The notes: generated by a model from the letters alone, not told the origin. DNA of 64,000 nt from Bacteroidia bacterium (GCA_026003235.1 BPGW01000003.1:1-64000); one strand, 5' to 3'. Numbered from the stretch's first letter, positions 38,101-47,600 are shown. Translations and numbers: made by a program.

Positions 38101-38208
38101 GCAGAACGCAAAAAGCGCGAAGAAGAAGAGCGCCTCAAGCGCCAGCTGGAAGAGGAGAAGCGCAAGAAGGAAGAGGAACTCAAAAAGAAATTGCCCTTTC
38201 CCCGCTGA
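35167..38208 (+). CDS. AsmA-family envelope protein with charged coiled-coil tail
   Basis: The 1013-residue product has an N-terminal membrane helix (LYGLGALVALFLLAALVVPIL) and the AsmA start (LDALLKAQINKNLRATVTYDRLDLSL, seen as a run of short motifs). A long beta-rich periplasmic domain follows, with repeated LEGLSVVN, LSLAGLYGEKHLPSVQGSLTL and similar segments, and a C-terminal AsmA-like region (FSLQQGELRVEPFQLRSGQL). AsmA-type proteins are thought to help move lipids between membranes or affect outer-membrane assembly. The last 105 residues are almost entirely E, R and K with Q, A and L, a predicted single alpha helix or coiled coil that is unusual for the family. The gene is monocistronic with its own promoter. 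Confidence 0.85.
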   Translation: MRKLLYGLGALVALFLLAALVVPILFRDKLDALLKAQINKNLRATVTYDRLDLSLLRHFPVLTLRLEGLSVVNQEPFAGDTLLRAEAVEVGLHVLKLLGGSVEVTRLYLIRPVILAQVRSDGQASWDITLPDTTSPQATDTATATFQVGLRRYQIQQGAITYRDSSLGLFVHLNGLDHTGKGDFTQDETTLETDTRIQQVFFTYGETTYLNGQALEAGLDLDISFPQSRYVVRRGKVRLNDLPLQLEGQVRLPDSLTTLLDLRFAAPGASLKELVSLVPAAYKRGYESLSAEGTLTLEGYVQGELRDSLFPAFALKLAVDRGSLRYKDLPKPLEAITIRLGVEHPAGLLESLRVRLDTFFVRAGGSELRARWASQGLSLMQLQAHLAGKGNLTEFASALPLGYELRGLFAVDLSLAGLYGEKHLPSVQGSLTLREGYVKAADFPTPVEKLEIDFTAEAPEGMPARTVAYLRRAYAQVAGEPVELSLRIQDLEALNYTFTAKGRADLGTWTRIFPLDSAELSGKVQFDLATQGNRAALEKHDYARLPTQGSLSVTGLTYRSADLPQGLTIAQATLTFTPQYAALAGYQGTVGRSDLALEGRLENYLGYVLREEKIVGSLSLRSKRLDLNEWMSSDTAAKTAPSDTSSPMEVVVVPAKVDFTFAASVEELLYEKMVFRRAKGRIVVRDQAVRLEGFEMEGLGGLFALAGTYEAPDKKRARWDMTLDLKGIQIAEVAANFPTVRRLAPIVKQTQGTANLRVSAASALRPDLMPELSTLSGAGLVEVIQAVVKGSASLSALSAAAKMPQLSTLQVADAKIRFSLQQGELRVEPFQLRSGQLQMEVGGVTRLDQSIAYTVGLEVPADWASGFLQAAGLPIQAPTTVRLVADLGGTVAQPKVLRIRPAQGQGGVQEAITSRLQEEKTRLEEEARRKKDSVERVLRAKEDSLRQALEKKRREEEERLRREAEERRRQEEERLRQEAERKKREEEERLKRQLEEEKRKKEEELKKKLPFPR

Positions 38209-38223
38209 TTTACAGGCGGGCCG

Positions 38224-38231
38224 TAGCTTTG
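38224..38231 (+). promoter_or_regulatory. TAGCTTTG -7 motif of the 38236 gene
   Basis: It ends 4 bases before the ATG at 38236; a GTG at 38233 is also possible. Confidence 0.55.
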
Positions 38232-38235
38232 TGTG

Positions 38236-39450
38236 ATGCGTTACTGGGTGATAGGGGTGGGGGCTCTCCTTTGGGGGCAGGACACCCTGCGGGTCATGGC
38301 CTACAATCTCTTGACGTACGGGGCTACGTCGGGCTACTGCGACACCCGCTGCAAGGACCAGCAGCTCCGAACGATTGTCTCGTTTGTTCGGCCGCATCTA
38401 CTTGGCGTGAATGAGGTGGGCCCTTCGCCAGCGCTGGTGCGCCGGCTGCTGGACTCCGTCTTGAATGTAGGAGGGGTGTCCTACTGGCGCAGCAGCGTGT
38501 ATGCTAACACCACGAATAGCAACATTGTAAGTGCGCTTTTTTACGATAGCCGGCGCTTCGGCTGGCTGACGCAAGAGCTGGTGACCACGCAGGGGGGCTT
38601 GCGCGACATCTACGCTTACCACTTGTACTATAAGGACCCTACGCTCGCTCAAACGAGAGACACCCTATTCGTGGTGGTGCTTGTTTCGCATCTTAAAGCA
38701 GGAAATACCCCGAGTGATGAGCAGAGTCGGGCGCAGGCCGCTGCGGCTATCCGCCAGTACATCCAGGGCCTGCCTCCGGCTCGGCGGTCGTTTGTCCTGG
38801 AGATGGGCGACCACAACCTCTACAGCAGCGCAGAGGGGGCCTACCAGGAACTGACCCAGGTGCTGGTGGACCCAGGCCCGGCGGGCCCTTGGAGCGGGAA
38901 TCCCCAGTACGCTTTTTTCCACTCTCAGTCCACACGCGTCCAAAGCTTGGCTGATGGGGGCAGCGGGGGAGGTCTGAATGACCGGTTTGATTTTATCTTT
39001 TTCTCACCGGCCTGTACGACGGCCGCATCCCGAGCGCGGTATATCGCTGGTTCCCATCGGGTGATCGGTCAAGATGGCCAGCATCTTGGCAAAGCCCTTA
39101 CTGATCCTCCTCTTCCGGCGGGGTATTCTGCGCAGGTTATCAATGCCCTCTATGCGATGTCTGACCACTTGCCGGTGGTAGCTGAATTTGCTTTGTCGGT
39201 GAGCCCCGCCGTAACTGCCCTTTCCTTGCCAGACGAAAGAACCCCCTGGCGTGCCTGGAGCGAAGGCGGAAGCCTTTTCCTCACAAGTGAAGCGGCAGGC
39301 CTCTACAGAATCTTTGACGGGATGGGTCGCCTCTGGTCGCTTATCCAGCTGGAGCCCGCTGAAGTGCGCAAGCTGGACCTACCTCCTGGCCTCTATGCCG
39401 TGCAGGAAAGTCACACAGGGGCTGTCCGGAAGGTGATGGTTTGCCCTTAG
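38236..39450 (+). CDS. Secreted endonuclease/exonuclease/phosphatase-fold protein
   Basis: The 404-residue product has a short signal region (MRYWVIGVGALLWGQ) and the EEP metallo-fold: RVMAYNLLTYG at the first strand, GVNEVGP carrying the metal-binding Glu, VSHLKAG, MGDHNLYSS (usually GDFN), NDRFDFIFFS, and the terminal SDHLPVVAEF carrying the catalytic His. After residue 330 a beta-domain (LFLTSEAAGLYRIFDGMGRL ... GLYAVQES) resembles a T9SS sorting domain without the PNP motif. It may be a secreted nuclease or phosphodiesterase. Asn/His substitutions in GDHN leave activity uncertain. Confidence 0.82.
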   Translation: MRYWVIGVGALLWGQDTLRVMAYNLLTYGATSGYCDTRCKDQQLRTIVSFVRPHLLGVNEVGPSPALVRRLLDSVLNVGGVSYWRSSVYANTTNSNIVSALFYDSRRFGWLTQELVTTQGGLRDIYAYHLYYKDPTLAQTRDTLFVVVLVSHLKAGNTPSDEQSRAQAAAAIRQYIQGLPPARRSFVLEMGDHNLYSSAEGAYQELTQVLVDPGPAGPWSGNPQYAFFHSQSTRVQSLADGGSGGGLNDRFDFIFFSPACTTAASRARYIAGSHRVIGQDGQHLGKALTDPPLPAGYSAQVINALYAMSDHLPVVAEFALSVSPAVTALSLPDERTPWRAWSEGGSLFLTSEAAGLYRIFDGMGRLWSLIQLEPAEVRKLDLPPGLYAVQESHTGAVRKVMVCP

Positions 39451-39746
39451 GCTAAGCCAATGTTGCCGGGCAGGCCTGGCAACGAAAAGGGTAGCTCAGT
39501 GCCAAGTTTTTCTATCACAAGGCGCTGTAGCTTTTGGCGGGCATCGTCATAGGCTTGGATGAGCGCCTTTTCAAGCGCCTGGGGATCCTGAAGTAAGGCG
39601 GGGTGAATCTGGATAGCTTGGATGGCCTGGTGCCCTGTCATCACGATGCGCACTTGGCTATCGGGGCTTTCGCCGGTAAGGGTGGTATGTTCCAGCTCTT
39701 GGGCCAGATCTTGGAGCCGCTTGGCGGCTTTGAGGAAATCCCACAT
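39447..39746 (-). CDS. YbaB/EbfC-family nucleoid-associated protein
   Basis: The 99-residue product has the YbaB fold: a first helix (KRLQDLAQELEHTTLTGES), short strands with VRIVMTGHQAIQAIQIHPALL, and a C-terminal helix (ALIQAYDDARQKLQRLVIEKL). YbaB dimers bind DNA without strong sequence need. The gene is divergent from rpsO, with 38 bp between starts, and overlaps the stop of the plus-strand 38236 gene by 4 bases. It is not next to dnaX and recR as in Escherichia coli. Confidence 0.82.
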   Translation of the reverse strand: MWDFLKAAKRLQDLAQELEHTTLTGESPDSQVRIVMTGHQAIQAIQIHPALLQDPQALEKALIQAYDDARQKLQRLVIEKLGTELPFSLPGLPGNIGLA

Positions 39747-39772
39747 GCCCCGAAGATGCGAATTTTTCTTTG

Positions 39773-39780
39773 TACCTTTG
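39773..39780 (+). promoter_or_regulatory. TACCTTTG -7 motif of rpsO
   Basis: It ends 4 bases before the ATG at 39785 and so fixes the start of S15. Confidence 0.65.
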
Positions 39781-39784
39781 CCGC

Positions 39785-40060
39785 ATGTATTGGGACAAAG
39801 CGCTGAAGGCCCAGATCATCCAGGAGCATAGCCTGCGAGCTGATGCGCGCGACACCGGTTCGCCAGAAGTGCAAATTGCGCTCCTCACCTACCGGATTAG
39901 TGAGATAGCCCGGCACCTTCAGGAAAACAAGCACGACTATGCTGCGCAGCGCGGCCTTTTGAAGCTGGTAGGGCAGCGCAAACGACTTTTGCGGTACCTC
40001 CAGCGTGTGGATATTGAGCGCTACCGCGCCCTTCTGCGCAAACTCAATCTGCGGGGTTGA
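39785..40060 (+). CDS. rpsO: 30S ribosomal protein S15
   Basis: The 91-residue product is of normal S15 length. It has the family core: KAQIIQEHSL, DARDTGSPEVQIALLTYRI, HLQENKHDYAAQRGLLKLVG (quoted at limit) and LLRYLQRVDIERYR. S15 binds 16S rRNA early in small-subunit assembly. Its TGA shares its A with the pnp ATG (TGATG), giving tight rpsO-pnp coupling as found in many bacteria. Confidence 0.98.
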   Translation: MYWDKALKAQIIQEHSLRADARDTGSPEVQIALLTYRISEIARHLQENKHDYAAQRGLLKLVGQRKRLLRYLQRVDIERYRALLRKLNLRG

Positions 40061-42285
40061 TGGAGCGGCATACGGAGGTCTTTGAGATTCCTAACTCGGC
40101 GCCGATAGAGCTGTCTTTTGGGCATGTGGCGCGCCAAGCCGATGGAGCGGTGTGGATTCAGCAGGGGGGTACCATCGTGCTGTGTACCGTGTGCGCCAGC
40201 TCCAAAGAAGTAGATGCGGATTTTGTTCCCCTTACCGTAGACTACCGAGAGAACTTTGCCAGCAGCGGCCGCATACCGGGTGGGTTTTTCAAGCGGGATG
40301 GTCGCCCTAATGAAAGCGAGGTTCTTACCTCGCGCCTCATAGATCGGTCCTTGCGGCCTTTTTTTCCGAAGGGCTGGCGGTACGAGACTCAACTGATTGC
40401 GATTTTAGAGTCGTACGATCCGAATTATCCTCCTGATGTGCTGGCGGGGTTAGGGCTTTCGGCTGCGCTGGCCTTGTCTTCGGTGCCGACGGAGCAGGTG
40501 GTGGCCATGGCGCGGGTGATCCGGCGAGAAGGCACCTTTTTCCTCAACCCCCCCACCGATATAGCTGAGTCCGCCGAATTGAACCTGGTCGCCTCGGGTA
40601 CGCTGGATTCCATCGTCATGGTGGAAGGGGAGATGCGGGAGATCTCCGAGTCCGTGCTGGTGGAAGCCCTGCGCCATGCGCATGGTATGATTCAGGATTT
40701 GGTACGCTTTCTGGAGCGTCTGCAGGCCGCCCATGGCAAGCCCAAGCGACAGCTTGAGGCCCCTCCCTCGTATCCGGAGGTGGAGGCGTTTATAGAGCGC
40801 CAGGTGGGCCAGGAGCTTTACAAGCTCGTTCGGCAGCCTTTGCCGAAAGCCGAGAGGAAGGCGGCTTTTGAGCAGGCCTTTCAGCGGGTGAGCGAAGCCT
40901 TAGCCCTTGAAAACCCCGACTGGGCTCAGCCGGAAGTGCAAAAAGCGGCGGCCACGTACTTTGCCGAGCTCAAGCGAAAGGTGCTGCGGGAAGCGGTGCT
41001 CTCAGAGGGGATTCGCTTGGATGGGCGCCGGCCCCACGAGATTCGGCCCATCACCTGCGAGGTGGGGATTCTACCTCGTACCCACGGTTCGGCTCTTTTC
41101 ACTCGGGGGGAAACCCAAGCCTTGGCCACGGTTACCCTTGGCACCAAGGAAGACGAGCAAATCATTGACTACGCTACGCAGCAAGGCAGTAAGAAGTTCC
41201 TTCTCCAGTACAATTTTCCTCCTTTCTCTACTGGCGAGGTGAAGCCGCTTCGGGCGCCTTCGCGTCGGGAAGTTGGGCATAGCCACTTGGCTGAGCGCGC
41301 GCTCAAACAGGTGGTTCCTACGGAGGGGGACTTTGCTGACTATACCATTCGTGTGGTATCGGACATTCTGGAGTCCAACGGCTCGTCCTCCATGGCCACA
41401 GTTTGTGCGGGGGCGCTGGCCCTTATGGACGCTGGTGTGCCCATCCAGGCCCCTGTAGCCGGCATCGCCATGGGCCTGATCTGGGAGAGCCCGCAGCGCT
41501 ACGCCGTGCTGACCGACATCCTCGGCGATGAAGATGCGCTGGGAGACATGGACTTCAAAGTGGCGGGCACGGAAAAGGGCCTCACCGCTTGCCAGATGGA
41601 CATCAAGATTCAGCACATGCCGTACGAAGTGTTGGAAAAAGCCCTCCTTCAGGCTCGGGAGGCGCGGTTGTTTATTCTGGAGAAGATGCGGCAGGTCCTT
41701 CCGGCGCCTCGTCCTGAGATTTCCCCGTATGCGCCCCGAATCCATCGGATTCCGATTCCCTTTGAGTCTATTGGCGCGGTGATCGGTACGGGGGGTAAGG
41801 TCATTCAGGAGATTCAGCGCACCACCGGCACCACCATCACGATTGAGCAGGACGAGAAAGGCGGGCTCGCCGTCATTTACGCCCACGACAAAGCCGCCCT
41901 GGAAAAAGCCGCTTCCATCATTCGGGAAATTATTTCTGAACCCGAGCTGGGCCAAATTTACTCGGCCAAAGTCAAGCTGTTAAAAGAAGCCGGGGCCATC
42001 GTGGAGTTTATGCGGGGGAAGGAAGGCTTTCTGCATATTTCTGAGATTGTGCCGTATCGGGTTGAGAAGATAGAAGATGTCTTGAAAGTGGGGCAAGAGC
42101 TCCTCGTGAAATATGTGGGCATAGACGCTCGCACAGGAAAGTATCGGGTTAGCCATAAAGCTGCCGTGAACGGGGGAGAATCTTCTGCCGAATCGGCGAA
42201 TCCTCGGCCAAGCCGGCCTCGTTCGGGCCGACCTTCTCGTGCTCCCCGTTCTTCTTCTCGGCCTGCCCATCGTCGCCGTTCATGA
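40060..42285 (+). CDS. pnp: Polyribonucleotide nucleotidyltransferase (PNPase)
   Basis: PNPase degrades RNA 3' to 5' by phosphorolysis. The 741-residue product has two RNase PH-like domains (FGHVARQADGAVW, ENFASSGRIPGGFFKRDGRP and, in the second core, FPPFSTGEVKPLRAPSRREVGH, quoted in parts, with DILGDEDALGDMDFK). A KH domain (IGAVIGTGGKVIQEIQ) and an S1 domain (EFMRGKEGFLHISEIV) follow, then a basic Ser/Arg/Pro-rich tail. All expected domains are present in order. Confidence 0.98.
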   Translation: MERHTEVFEIPNSAPIELSFGHVARQADGAVWIQQGGTIVLCTVCASSKEVDADFVPLTVDYRENFASSGRIPGGFFKRDGRPNESEVLTSRLIDRSLRPFFPKGWRYETQLIAILESYDPNYPPDVLAGLGLSAALALSSVPTEQVVAMARVIRREGTFFLNPPTDIAESAELNLVASGTLDSIVMVEGEMREISESVLVEALRHAHGMIQDLVRFLERLQAAHGKPKRQLEAPPSYPEVEAFIERQVGQELYKLVRQPLPKAERKAAFEQAFQRVSEALALENPDWAQPEVQKAAATYFAELKRKVLREAVLSEGIRLDGRRPHEIRPITCEVGILPRTHGSALFTRGETQALATVTLGTKEDEQIIDYATQQGSKKFLLQYNFPPFSTGEVKPLRAPSRREVGHSHLAERALKQVVPTEGDFADYTIRVVSDILESNGSSSMATVCAGALALMDAGVPIQAPVAGIAMGLIWESPQRYAVLTDILGDEDALGDMDFKVAGTEKGLTACQMDIKIQHMPYEVLEKALLQAREARLFILEKMRQVLPAPRPEISPYAPRIHRIPIPFESIGAVIGTGGKVIQEIQRTTGTTITIEQDEKGGLAVIYAHDKAALEKAASIIREIISEPELGQIYSAKVKLLKEAGAIVEFMRGKEGFLHISEIVPYRVEKIEDVLKVGQELLVKYVGIDARTGKYRVSHKAAVNGGESSAESANPRPSRPRSGRPSRAPRSSSRPAHRRRS

Positions 42286-43277
42286 GGGTCCTAATAACGG
42301 GCGGGGCAGGTTTCATCGGCTCGCACCTGGCAGAGAAATGCTTGAGGGAAGGGCACACCGTTACGGTGCTGGACAATCTCTCTACAGGCACGCTGGATAA
42401 TATTTCAGATCTTTTACGGCTGGAAGGCCGATTTCAATTTATACAGGGTTCTGTAGAAGATGCTTCTCTGGTGTGGAAGCTGGTCAGCCAACACGATCGC
42501 GTGTATCACTTGGCCTCGGTGGTGGGGGTCAAGCGAGTGTTGGCGGAGCCGCTCACGACGATCTTAGAGGGGCTGCGTGGCACCGAAGCGGTCCTTGCTG
42601 CCGCCGCTGAACTGGGCGTTCCGACGCTGGTGGCCTCCACCAGCGAAGTGTATGGCCGGGCCTTGGACTTTCTTGATCCTACAGGCCAAAACCAGCTGGA
42701 TGAAGCGTCTGTGTTGCTTTTAGGCACGCCTCAGCGGCACCGCTGGATTTATGCTATCACCAAGTTAGCCAAAGAAGCCCTGGCGGTGGCCTACCATAAG
42801 CAGCGGCAATCTCCTTTCGTGGTGGTGCGTTTCTTCAACACCGTGGGCCCTCGGCAATCGCCCGCCTACGGCATGGTGATACCTAACCTGGTCCAGGCTG
42901 CTTTAGCTGGGCAGCCGCTCCCCGTGTACGGTACCGGCCAGCAGAAGCGATCTTTCCTGCATGTCCAAGACGCCGTAGAAGCCCTATATGCGCTTTTCTT
43001 CCATTCCCCTCGTGAGCCATGGGGGGAAATCTTCAACATAGGCAATCCCCACGAGATCTCCATTCTGGAACTGGCCGAACGGATCAAAACCTTGACCGGT
43101 TCTGCTTCCCCTATTCAGCTTATCCCATACGAAGAGTCGTACGGGCCCGGCTTTGAAGACATGCAACGGCGCACGCCCAACATCGGGAAAATCTCCGCTT
43201 GGCTGGGCTGGAAGCCTGCCAGAGACCTGGATACCATCCTCCAAGAAGTTATCCAAAGCTATGTCAAGTCTGCATAG
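42282..43277 (+). CDS. NAD-dependent sugar-nucleotide epimerase/dehydratase
   Basis: The 331-residue extended SDR has the NAD-binding GGAGFIGSHLAEK, the D of VLDNLSTG, the VYHLASVVGV strand, the catalytic YAITK (Y-x-x-x-K) and the later FNTVGPRQSPAYGMVIP and RSFLHVQDAVEAL motifs. The pattern is closest to UDP-glucose epimerase or UDP-glucuronate decarboxylase types. The ATGA overlap with pnp places it in the ribosomal/RNA operon. The substrate cannot be fixed. Confidence 0.92.
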   Translation: MRVLITGGAGFIGSHLAEKCLREGHTVTVLDNLSTGTLDNISDLLRLEGRFQFIQGSVEDASLVWKLVSQHDRVYHLASVVGVKRVLAEPLTTILEGLRGTEAVLAAAAELGVPTLVASTSEVYGRALDFLDPTGQNQLDEASVLLLGTPQRHRWIYAITKLAKEALAVAYHKQRQSPFVVVRFFNTVGPRQSPAYGMVIPNLVQAALAGQPLPVYGTGQQKRSFLHVQDAVEALYALFFHSPREPWGEIFNIGNPHEISILELAERIKTLTGSASPIQLIPYEESYGPGFEDMQRRTPNIGKISAWLGWKPARDLDTILQEVIQSYVKSA

Positions 43278-43905
43278 AAAAATGCCCCTCTTCGTAGGGG
43301 CTGTCATGCTCACCTGGGGTTGTAAGTACCTGGGCTTGGGAAGAGAATTTGAAGGAAAGATCGTCTATAAAGCTAGCCTTACCGGTCCAAACGCTGAGAT
43401 GCTGGCTCCTCTTCTCCGGGATCAGCAGGCTTCTTTCTCTGCATATCACAAAGGCGATTACATCCGTCTGGAGGAGCCGAATAGGACTGTCCTGGTAGAT
43501 TATCGGCAAGACAGTATTACTTTTCTTTCTCCCAGTTCTCGGCAGTATTATAAGGCTTCTCTTGATAAGATGCGCAAGGACCAAAAGCCGTTAAAGAATA
43601 TACAGCAAATTGCCGAGGAGCGAGAAATTTTAGGGCATGTGTGTACGGGGTATAGGGTGATCGGTGAAAGGGGGGACACAGTCATCTACTGGGAGGCTAA
43701 GGACCTGGGGCTTTCTTCTAAAGCTTCTCAGTCGTATCTGCTGGCTCCTCCAGGGCTTGACTTGAAGGGGGTGCTTCTGGGCTTGGAGGTTCCTATTCCG
43801 GGCACACCTCTGCGGCTGGTGCAAGAGGCGGAGCAGATTGAGCCGAAGGAGTTGGATGAATCGCTCTTCCAGGTGCCGACAGGTTATACCCGCATAGAAG
43901 ACTAA
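43261..43905 (+). CDS. Secreted or lipoprotein DUF4412-like protein
   Basis: The 214-residue product starts at 43261 or 43282. It has a hydrophobic signal ending at a Cys (FVGAVMLTWGC, poor lipobox). The mature part reads FEGKIVYKASLTG, DYIRLEEPN, ILGHVCTGYRV and LDESLFQVPTGY, matching the strand order of the following gene, so the two are tandem paralogues. The family is common in Bacteroidota; the function is unknown to me. The start overlaps the epimerase 3' end. Confidence 0.68.
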   Translation: MSSLHRKMPLFVGAVMLTWGCKYLGLGREFEGKIVYKASLTGPNAEMLAPLLRDQQASFSAYHKGDYIRLEEPNRTVLVDYRQDSITFLSPSSRQYYKASLDKMRKDQKPLKNIQQIAEEREILGHVCTGYRVIGERGDTVIYWEAKDLGLSSKASQSYLLAPPGLDLKGVLLGLEVPIPGTPLRLVQEAEQIEPKELDESLFQVPTGYTRIED

Positions 43906-43911
43906 GGACTT

Positions 43912-44565
43912 ATGACCCTGCGCATAGTGCTTTTAGGGCTTGTGTCGAGCTTAGCTCTGCGGGCCCAGAAATCGTTTGAAGGTGCTATCACCTACACCAC
44001 TAAAATTGAGGGAGCCATGGCGGAGCAGATGAAGGAAATGCTCCAGGACCAACTGCCTGACAAAATGGTCGCGTACTACCGAGGCAATCGAGGCCGTAGC
44101 GATTTCGGCAGTGTAGCCCTCATCACGGATGGCGAGGCGGGCTTGCTTTATCTACTCAACCCAGCCCTCCAAACATATCAAAAAACGCCGATCACGGAGC
44201 CTAAAGAGACCGAGAAGCCTAAGGTGACAAAAACAAAGGATAAGACCAAAATTCTGGGCTACTCTGCTACAAAGTACCTGATAGAGCTTCAGACCGAGCA
44301 AGGTCTTATGAAGATGGAGGTGTGGGCGACGCCTGAGTTGCGTGTTCCGGATGTGCTGAAACGCTCCAATCCTTTAGCCCGGGGCGCCGAGGTGGAGGGG
44401 ATTCCGCTGCGCATTTCTATGGATGTGCCTGGGGTAGACTTGCGGATCACTTTTCTGGCTACGCAGATTTCCAAGAATCTCCCCGATGAATCGCTCTTCC
44501 GCATTCCGGAGGGCTATGTAGAGGAAAAAGCGGAATCTCCTTCCCCTTCTGGAGGGGAGGATTAA
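43912..44565 (+). CDS. Secreted DUF4412-like protein, paralogue of the preceding gene
   Basis: The 217-residue product has a signal peptide (VLLGLVSSLALRAQ) and mature FEGAITYTTKIEG, YYRGNRGRSDF, ILGYSATKYLIEL and LPDESLFRIPEGYVEE. The shared FEG-I-Y start and DESLF-x-P-x-GY end mark it as a paralogue of the gene 6 bases upstream. It lacks a lipobox, so the mature protein is probably soluble in the periplasm. It ends at the 44588-44614 terminator. Confidence 0.72.
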   Translation: MTLRIVLLGLVSSLALRAQKSFEGAITYTTKIEGAMAEQMKEMLQDQLPDKMVAYYRGNRGRSDFGSVALITDGEAGLLYLLNPALQTYQKTPITEPKETEKPKVTKTKDKTKILGYSATKYLIELQTEQGLMKMEVWATPELRVPDVLKRSNPLARGAEVEGIPLRISMDVPGVDLRITFLATQISKNLPDESLFRIPEGYVEEKAESPSPSGGED

Positions 44566-44587
44566 GCTGGTAAGCTACCTGAGTAGA

Positions 44588-44614
44588 AGGCGGGTCTTCA
44601 CCCGCCTTTTTTTG
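44588..44614 (+). terminator. Intrinsic terminator of the rpsO-pnp-epimerase transcription unit
   Basis: AGGCGGGT / ACCCGCCT with a CTTC tetraloop is followed by seven T. It overlaps the 3' end of the convergent TPR gene (stop at 44598-44600). Confidence 0.92.
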
Positions 44615-47600
44615 TTGGCTTGGAGGAAGGGGTCCGGGTTTTTCGGGGCTTTTTGGGCGTTGGGGTGGAGTCGCGGGGGGTAGGATCGGTGGGGGGTATA
44701 GCGTCGCGCAAGGCCTGGGCTTCCTTCCGCAAAGCTTCAGTAGGAGCGTTTTCCACGAGGCTTTCAAGGAGGTGACGAGCTGATTTGCGTTTGTTTTCAG
44801 CGAGGAAGATACGGGCCAAGATGAGGTAAGCGCGCGCTCGCGGCTCCAGGTAGTTGGGCATCTCATCACGGAGGCGGTAGATGGCGGCCCTTGCTTCGTT
44901 ATAGAGGCCTTTTTGGTAGAGGATTCGGGCGCGGTGGTAAAGGGCTTCGGCAGCCAGGGCGCTTTTCTGGCCGCGTATCGTTTCTTCCAAGAGCGTTAGG
45001 GCGGAGTCGGGTAGGCCGGCTTTTTCGGCAGCCAGGGCGGAGAGAAGCTGTATTTTTTGCTGGAGGAGCGGGGGCAAAAGACTATCAGCGGCGAGGTTCC
45101 GGAGCACTGCCAGGGCGGTGTCGGGCTTACCTGACGCCGAAGCCAATTCAGCCCAGGTGATCAGACCTTGCAAGCGGAAGTACCCCCCTGCCGGCAAAAG
45201 CCGAAGCAGAGAATCTTGGCAAGCCCAGGCTTCGGAAAAGCGTCCTTGGGCCAGGTATAGGCGAGCTAAGGTCTCCCAGGCTTGGGTAGCGTATTCGGGC
45301 GCCTGGGTCAGTCGCCTGTACAAGTCCAGGGCAGCGCTCGTATCGTGCAGCTCTAAGAGGGCTCTTCCTTCCCAGAAGAGGGACTCCCCTTCGAGGGCAG
45401 GGTATCGTTCGCGCAGGCGCCTTGCCTCGTGCTTGAGGCTTTCCCAGCGCTCGGTCTCGGCCAGCTGGCGAAGCCGGTCTCGCTCCAAGGCCAGGCGAGT
45501 CTCGCTGTCGGGCGGTATCTTGCGCAGAAAAGCCTGATACACCTCCTCATAAGAAGCGGCCGGCAGAAGGGTTCTTAGCCCCTCCAGGGCCAGCTTGCAG
45601 GCTTCTACGGCGGTAGGGTAGTTCTCAAGGAGGCTTTGGAGGGTTTTTTGGGCAAGGTCCTTTTGGCCTAAGTCTATCAGCGCTAGCCCCAGGCGAGCTC
45701 GGACCAGCGGGGCCTTAGGTGACTGAGGAAAATGTGCCAGGAAAAGCTCGGCGGTCTGACGGGTGCAAGCGGGGTTGTTGGTCCAGAGGGCGCAAATTTC
45801 TGCGCGCAGGGCAAGGGCCTTTTCTGCGCCGGGGTCACTTAGGGAGAGGGAGGCCAGAACCTCTTCGGCTTCTTTGTACCGCTCCAGCCGCAGGAGCGTC
45901 TGAGCCAAGTGGTAGCGCACTTCGGCGGTGGGCAGCTCTTGGAGCAAGGTCCGATACCGGGTCAGGGCTTCTTCGTACCGCTTTTTGAGAAAATAAGCGC
46001 CTGCCGAGACGAAGAGGGCCCTGGGCCGCAGGTCGGCAGGGCCTTTTTGGATGAGGGGTTCGCTGTACCGGAGCGCTTCCTCGGGACGGTTGGTCTGGAG
46101 GAGCGTCCAGGCCAAAGCCAGGCGTGCTTCAGGTTCCAGGCCGGTCTGGCGCGCCTGCGGATGCTGGAGGAATCGCTTATACCCCGCCAGGGCGCTTTCC
46201 AGCCGCTGTTGTCGGTATTGGCTTTCAGCCAGCCAAAAGAGGGCTAACCCGGTATGGGGGCCTTCCAGGGTGCTGGCCTGGTAGAAGAGGCTTTCCGCCT
46301 CGGCGAAGGCGTTGTTTTTGAGGGCTTGGAAGGCGGCCAGCAGGTAGAGGCGCTGGCGCACTTCGGAGAGGGTGGGGAAGGTATCCAGCTGGGCCAGGGC
46401 CTCCGCAAAGTGAGCGCGAGCGGCTAAGCATTCGGCCAGCCAGCGTCGGGCTTCGGTACGGTTAGGGGCGCCAGGCAGGGCCAGGTACGCCTGGAGGGCT
46501 TCCTGGGCGGTCTCATAAAGGCGAAGCTGCCAAGCCAGTTGGGCCGCCATCCAAAGGGCCCCTGGACCGGGTGGAAGGGGCGAGAGGGGTACCCTTCGTA
46601 CATAAGCCAGGGCCTCTTCCGGGCGCCTGAGCCGGTAGAGGGCATGGGCCGAACCGTACAAAGCCCAGGCCGCTAAGCTATCAGGCCGGTTGAGTAGAGG
46701 TTCCCATAAAACAAGGGCCAAGCTGTCTTGGTGCTCATTCCAGGCGCACCAGCCCCGCCAGAGGCGAGCTAAGGGGTTCTCGTCCGCAAGGTAGGCGAAA
46801 GCTTCGGCTTTTTCGCAGAGTCCTCCTTGGGCCAGCGTAGCTACCACAAAAGGCCAGAGGGTATCGGCGTGGGCGGGTTGTTGGAGAGCCCATTTTTCGG
46901 CCCAGGATGCGAGGCGGGGCAGGTCGGGTATTTTAGCCAAGGCATAAGCCAGCCAAAGCGGGGCTTCCCGGGCGAAGGGCAAGCGAGTCTGAACGGTTTC
47001 AAGGTGGGTAGCGGCGGCCTTCCAGTTGCCCTGTTCGTAATACAGGAGCCCCACGTAGTAGTTGGCTGCGTCGTGGAAAGGCCCCAGCTGCTCCGTTAGC
47101 GGTTTTAGACGCGTGAGGGCCCGCAGGCGGTCGCCGGTCGCATACGCAGCGTAGCCCTCCATGAATTGCATTTCCTCCCGCAAGAGGCGCGGAAAGGCTT
47201 GGGGTGAAAGGCGAGCCAAATGTTCCAGGGTCTGGTCATACGCTTTGCGCAGGAAAGCGTACTTGGCGGCGTAGAAGCGGGCCAAGTTGCTTCGGTAGGA
47301 GGGGCTTTGCGTTTCGGCGTAGGTGCTCAGGGTGAGGGGTGCGCTTTCCCGAAGCAAGTCAAATAGGGCGTAGTTTTCCCACACCTCGGGTAGGGCGGAA
47401 GGAGGGGCTGCGGGTATAGGCAAGGGTACATGAGCCAGGTAAAGCCGGTCCACTTGGCGGGCCCAACTTTGCGCGCCGTAGAAGTGGAGCGGTTCGGCCT
47501 GGGTTCGCCAGCCTTCCGGTCCCCACAGGGGGGGTAAAGCCTGCGCCAGGAGGAGGCTGCTCAAGAGGCCCAGCGGCTGCGCCAGGCCCACCAAGAAGCA

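Noticed and set aside
37900-38200. Apparent DNA repeat array of GAAGAAG/CGCCGC type
   Set aside because: It is codon repetition for a Glu/Arg/Lys-rich helix in the AsmA-like protein, not a spaced repeat array or CRISPR.
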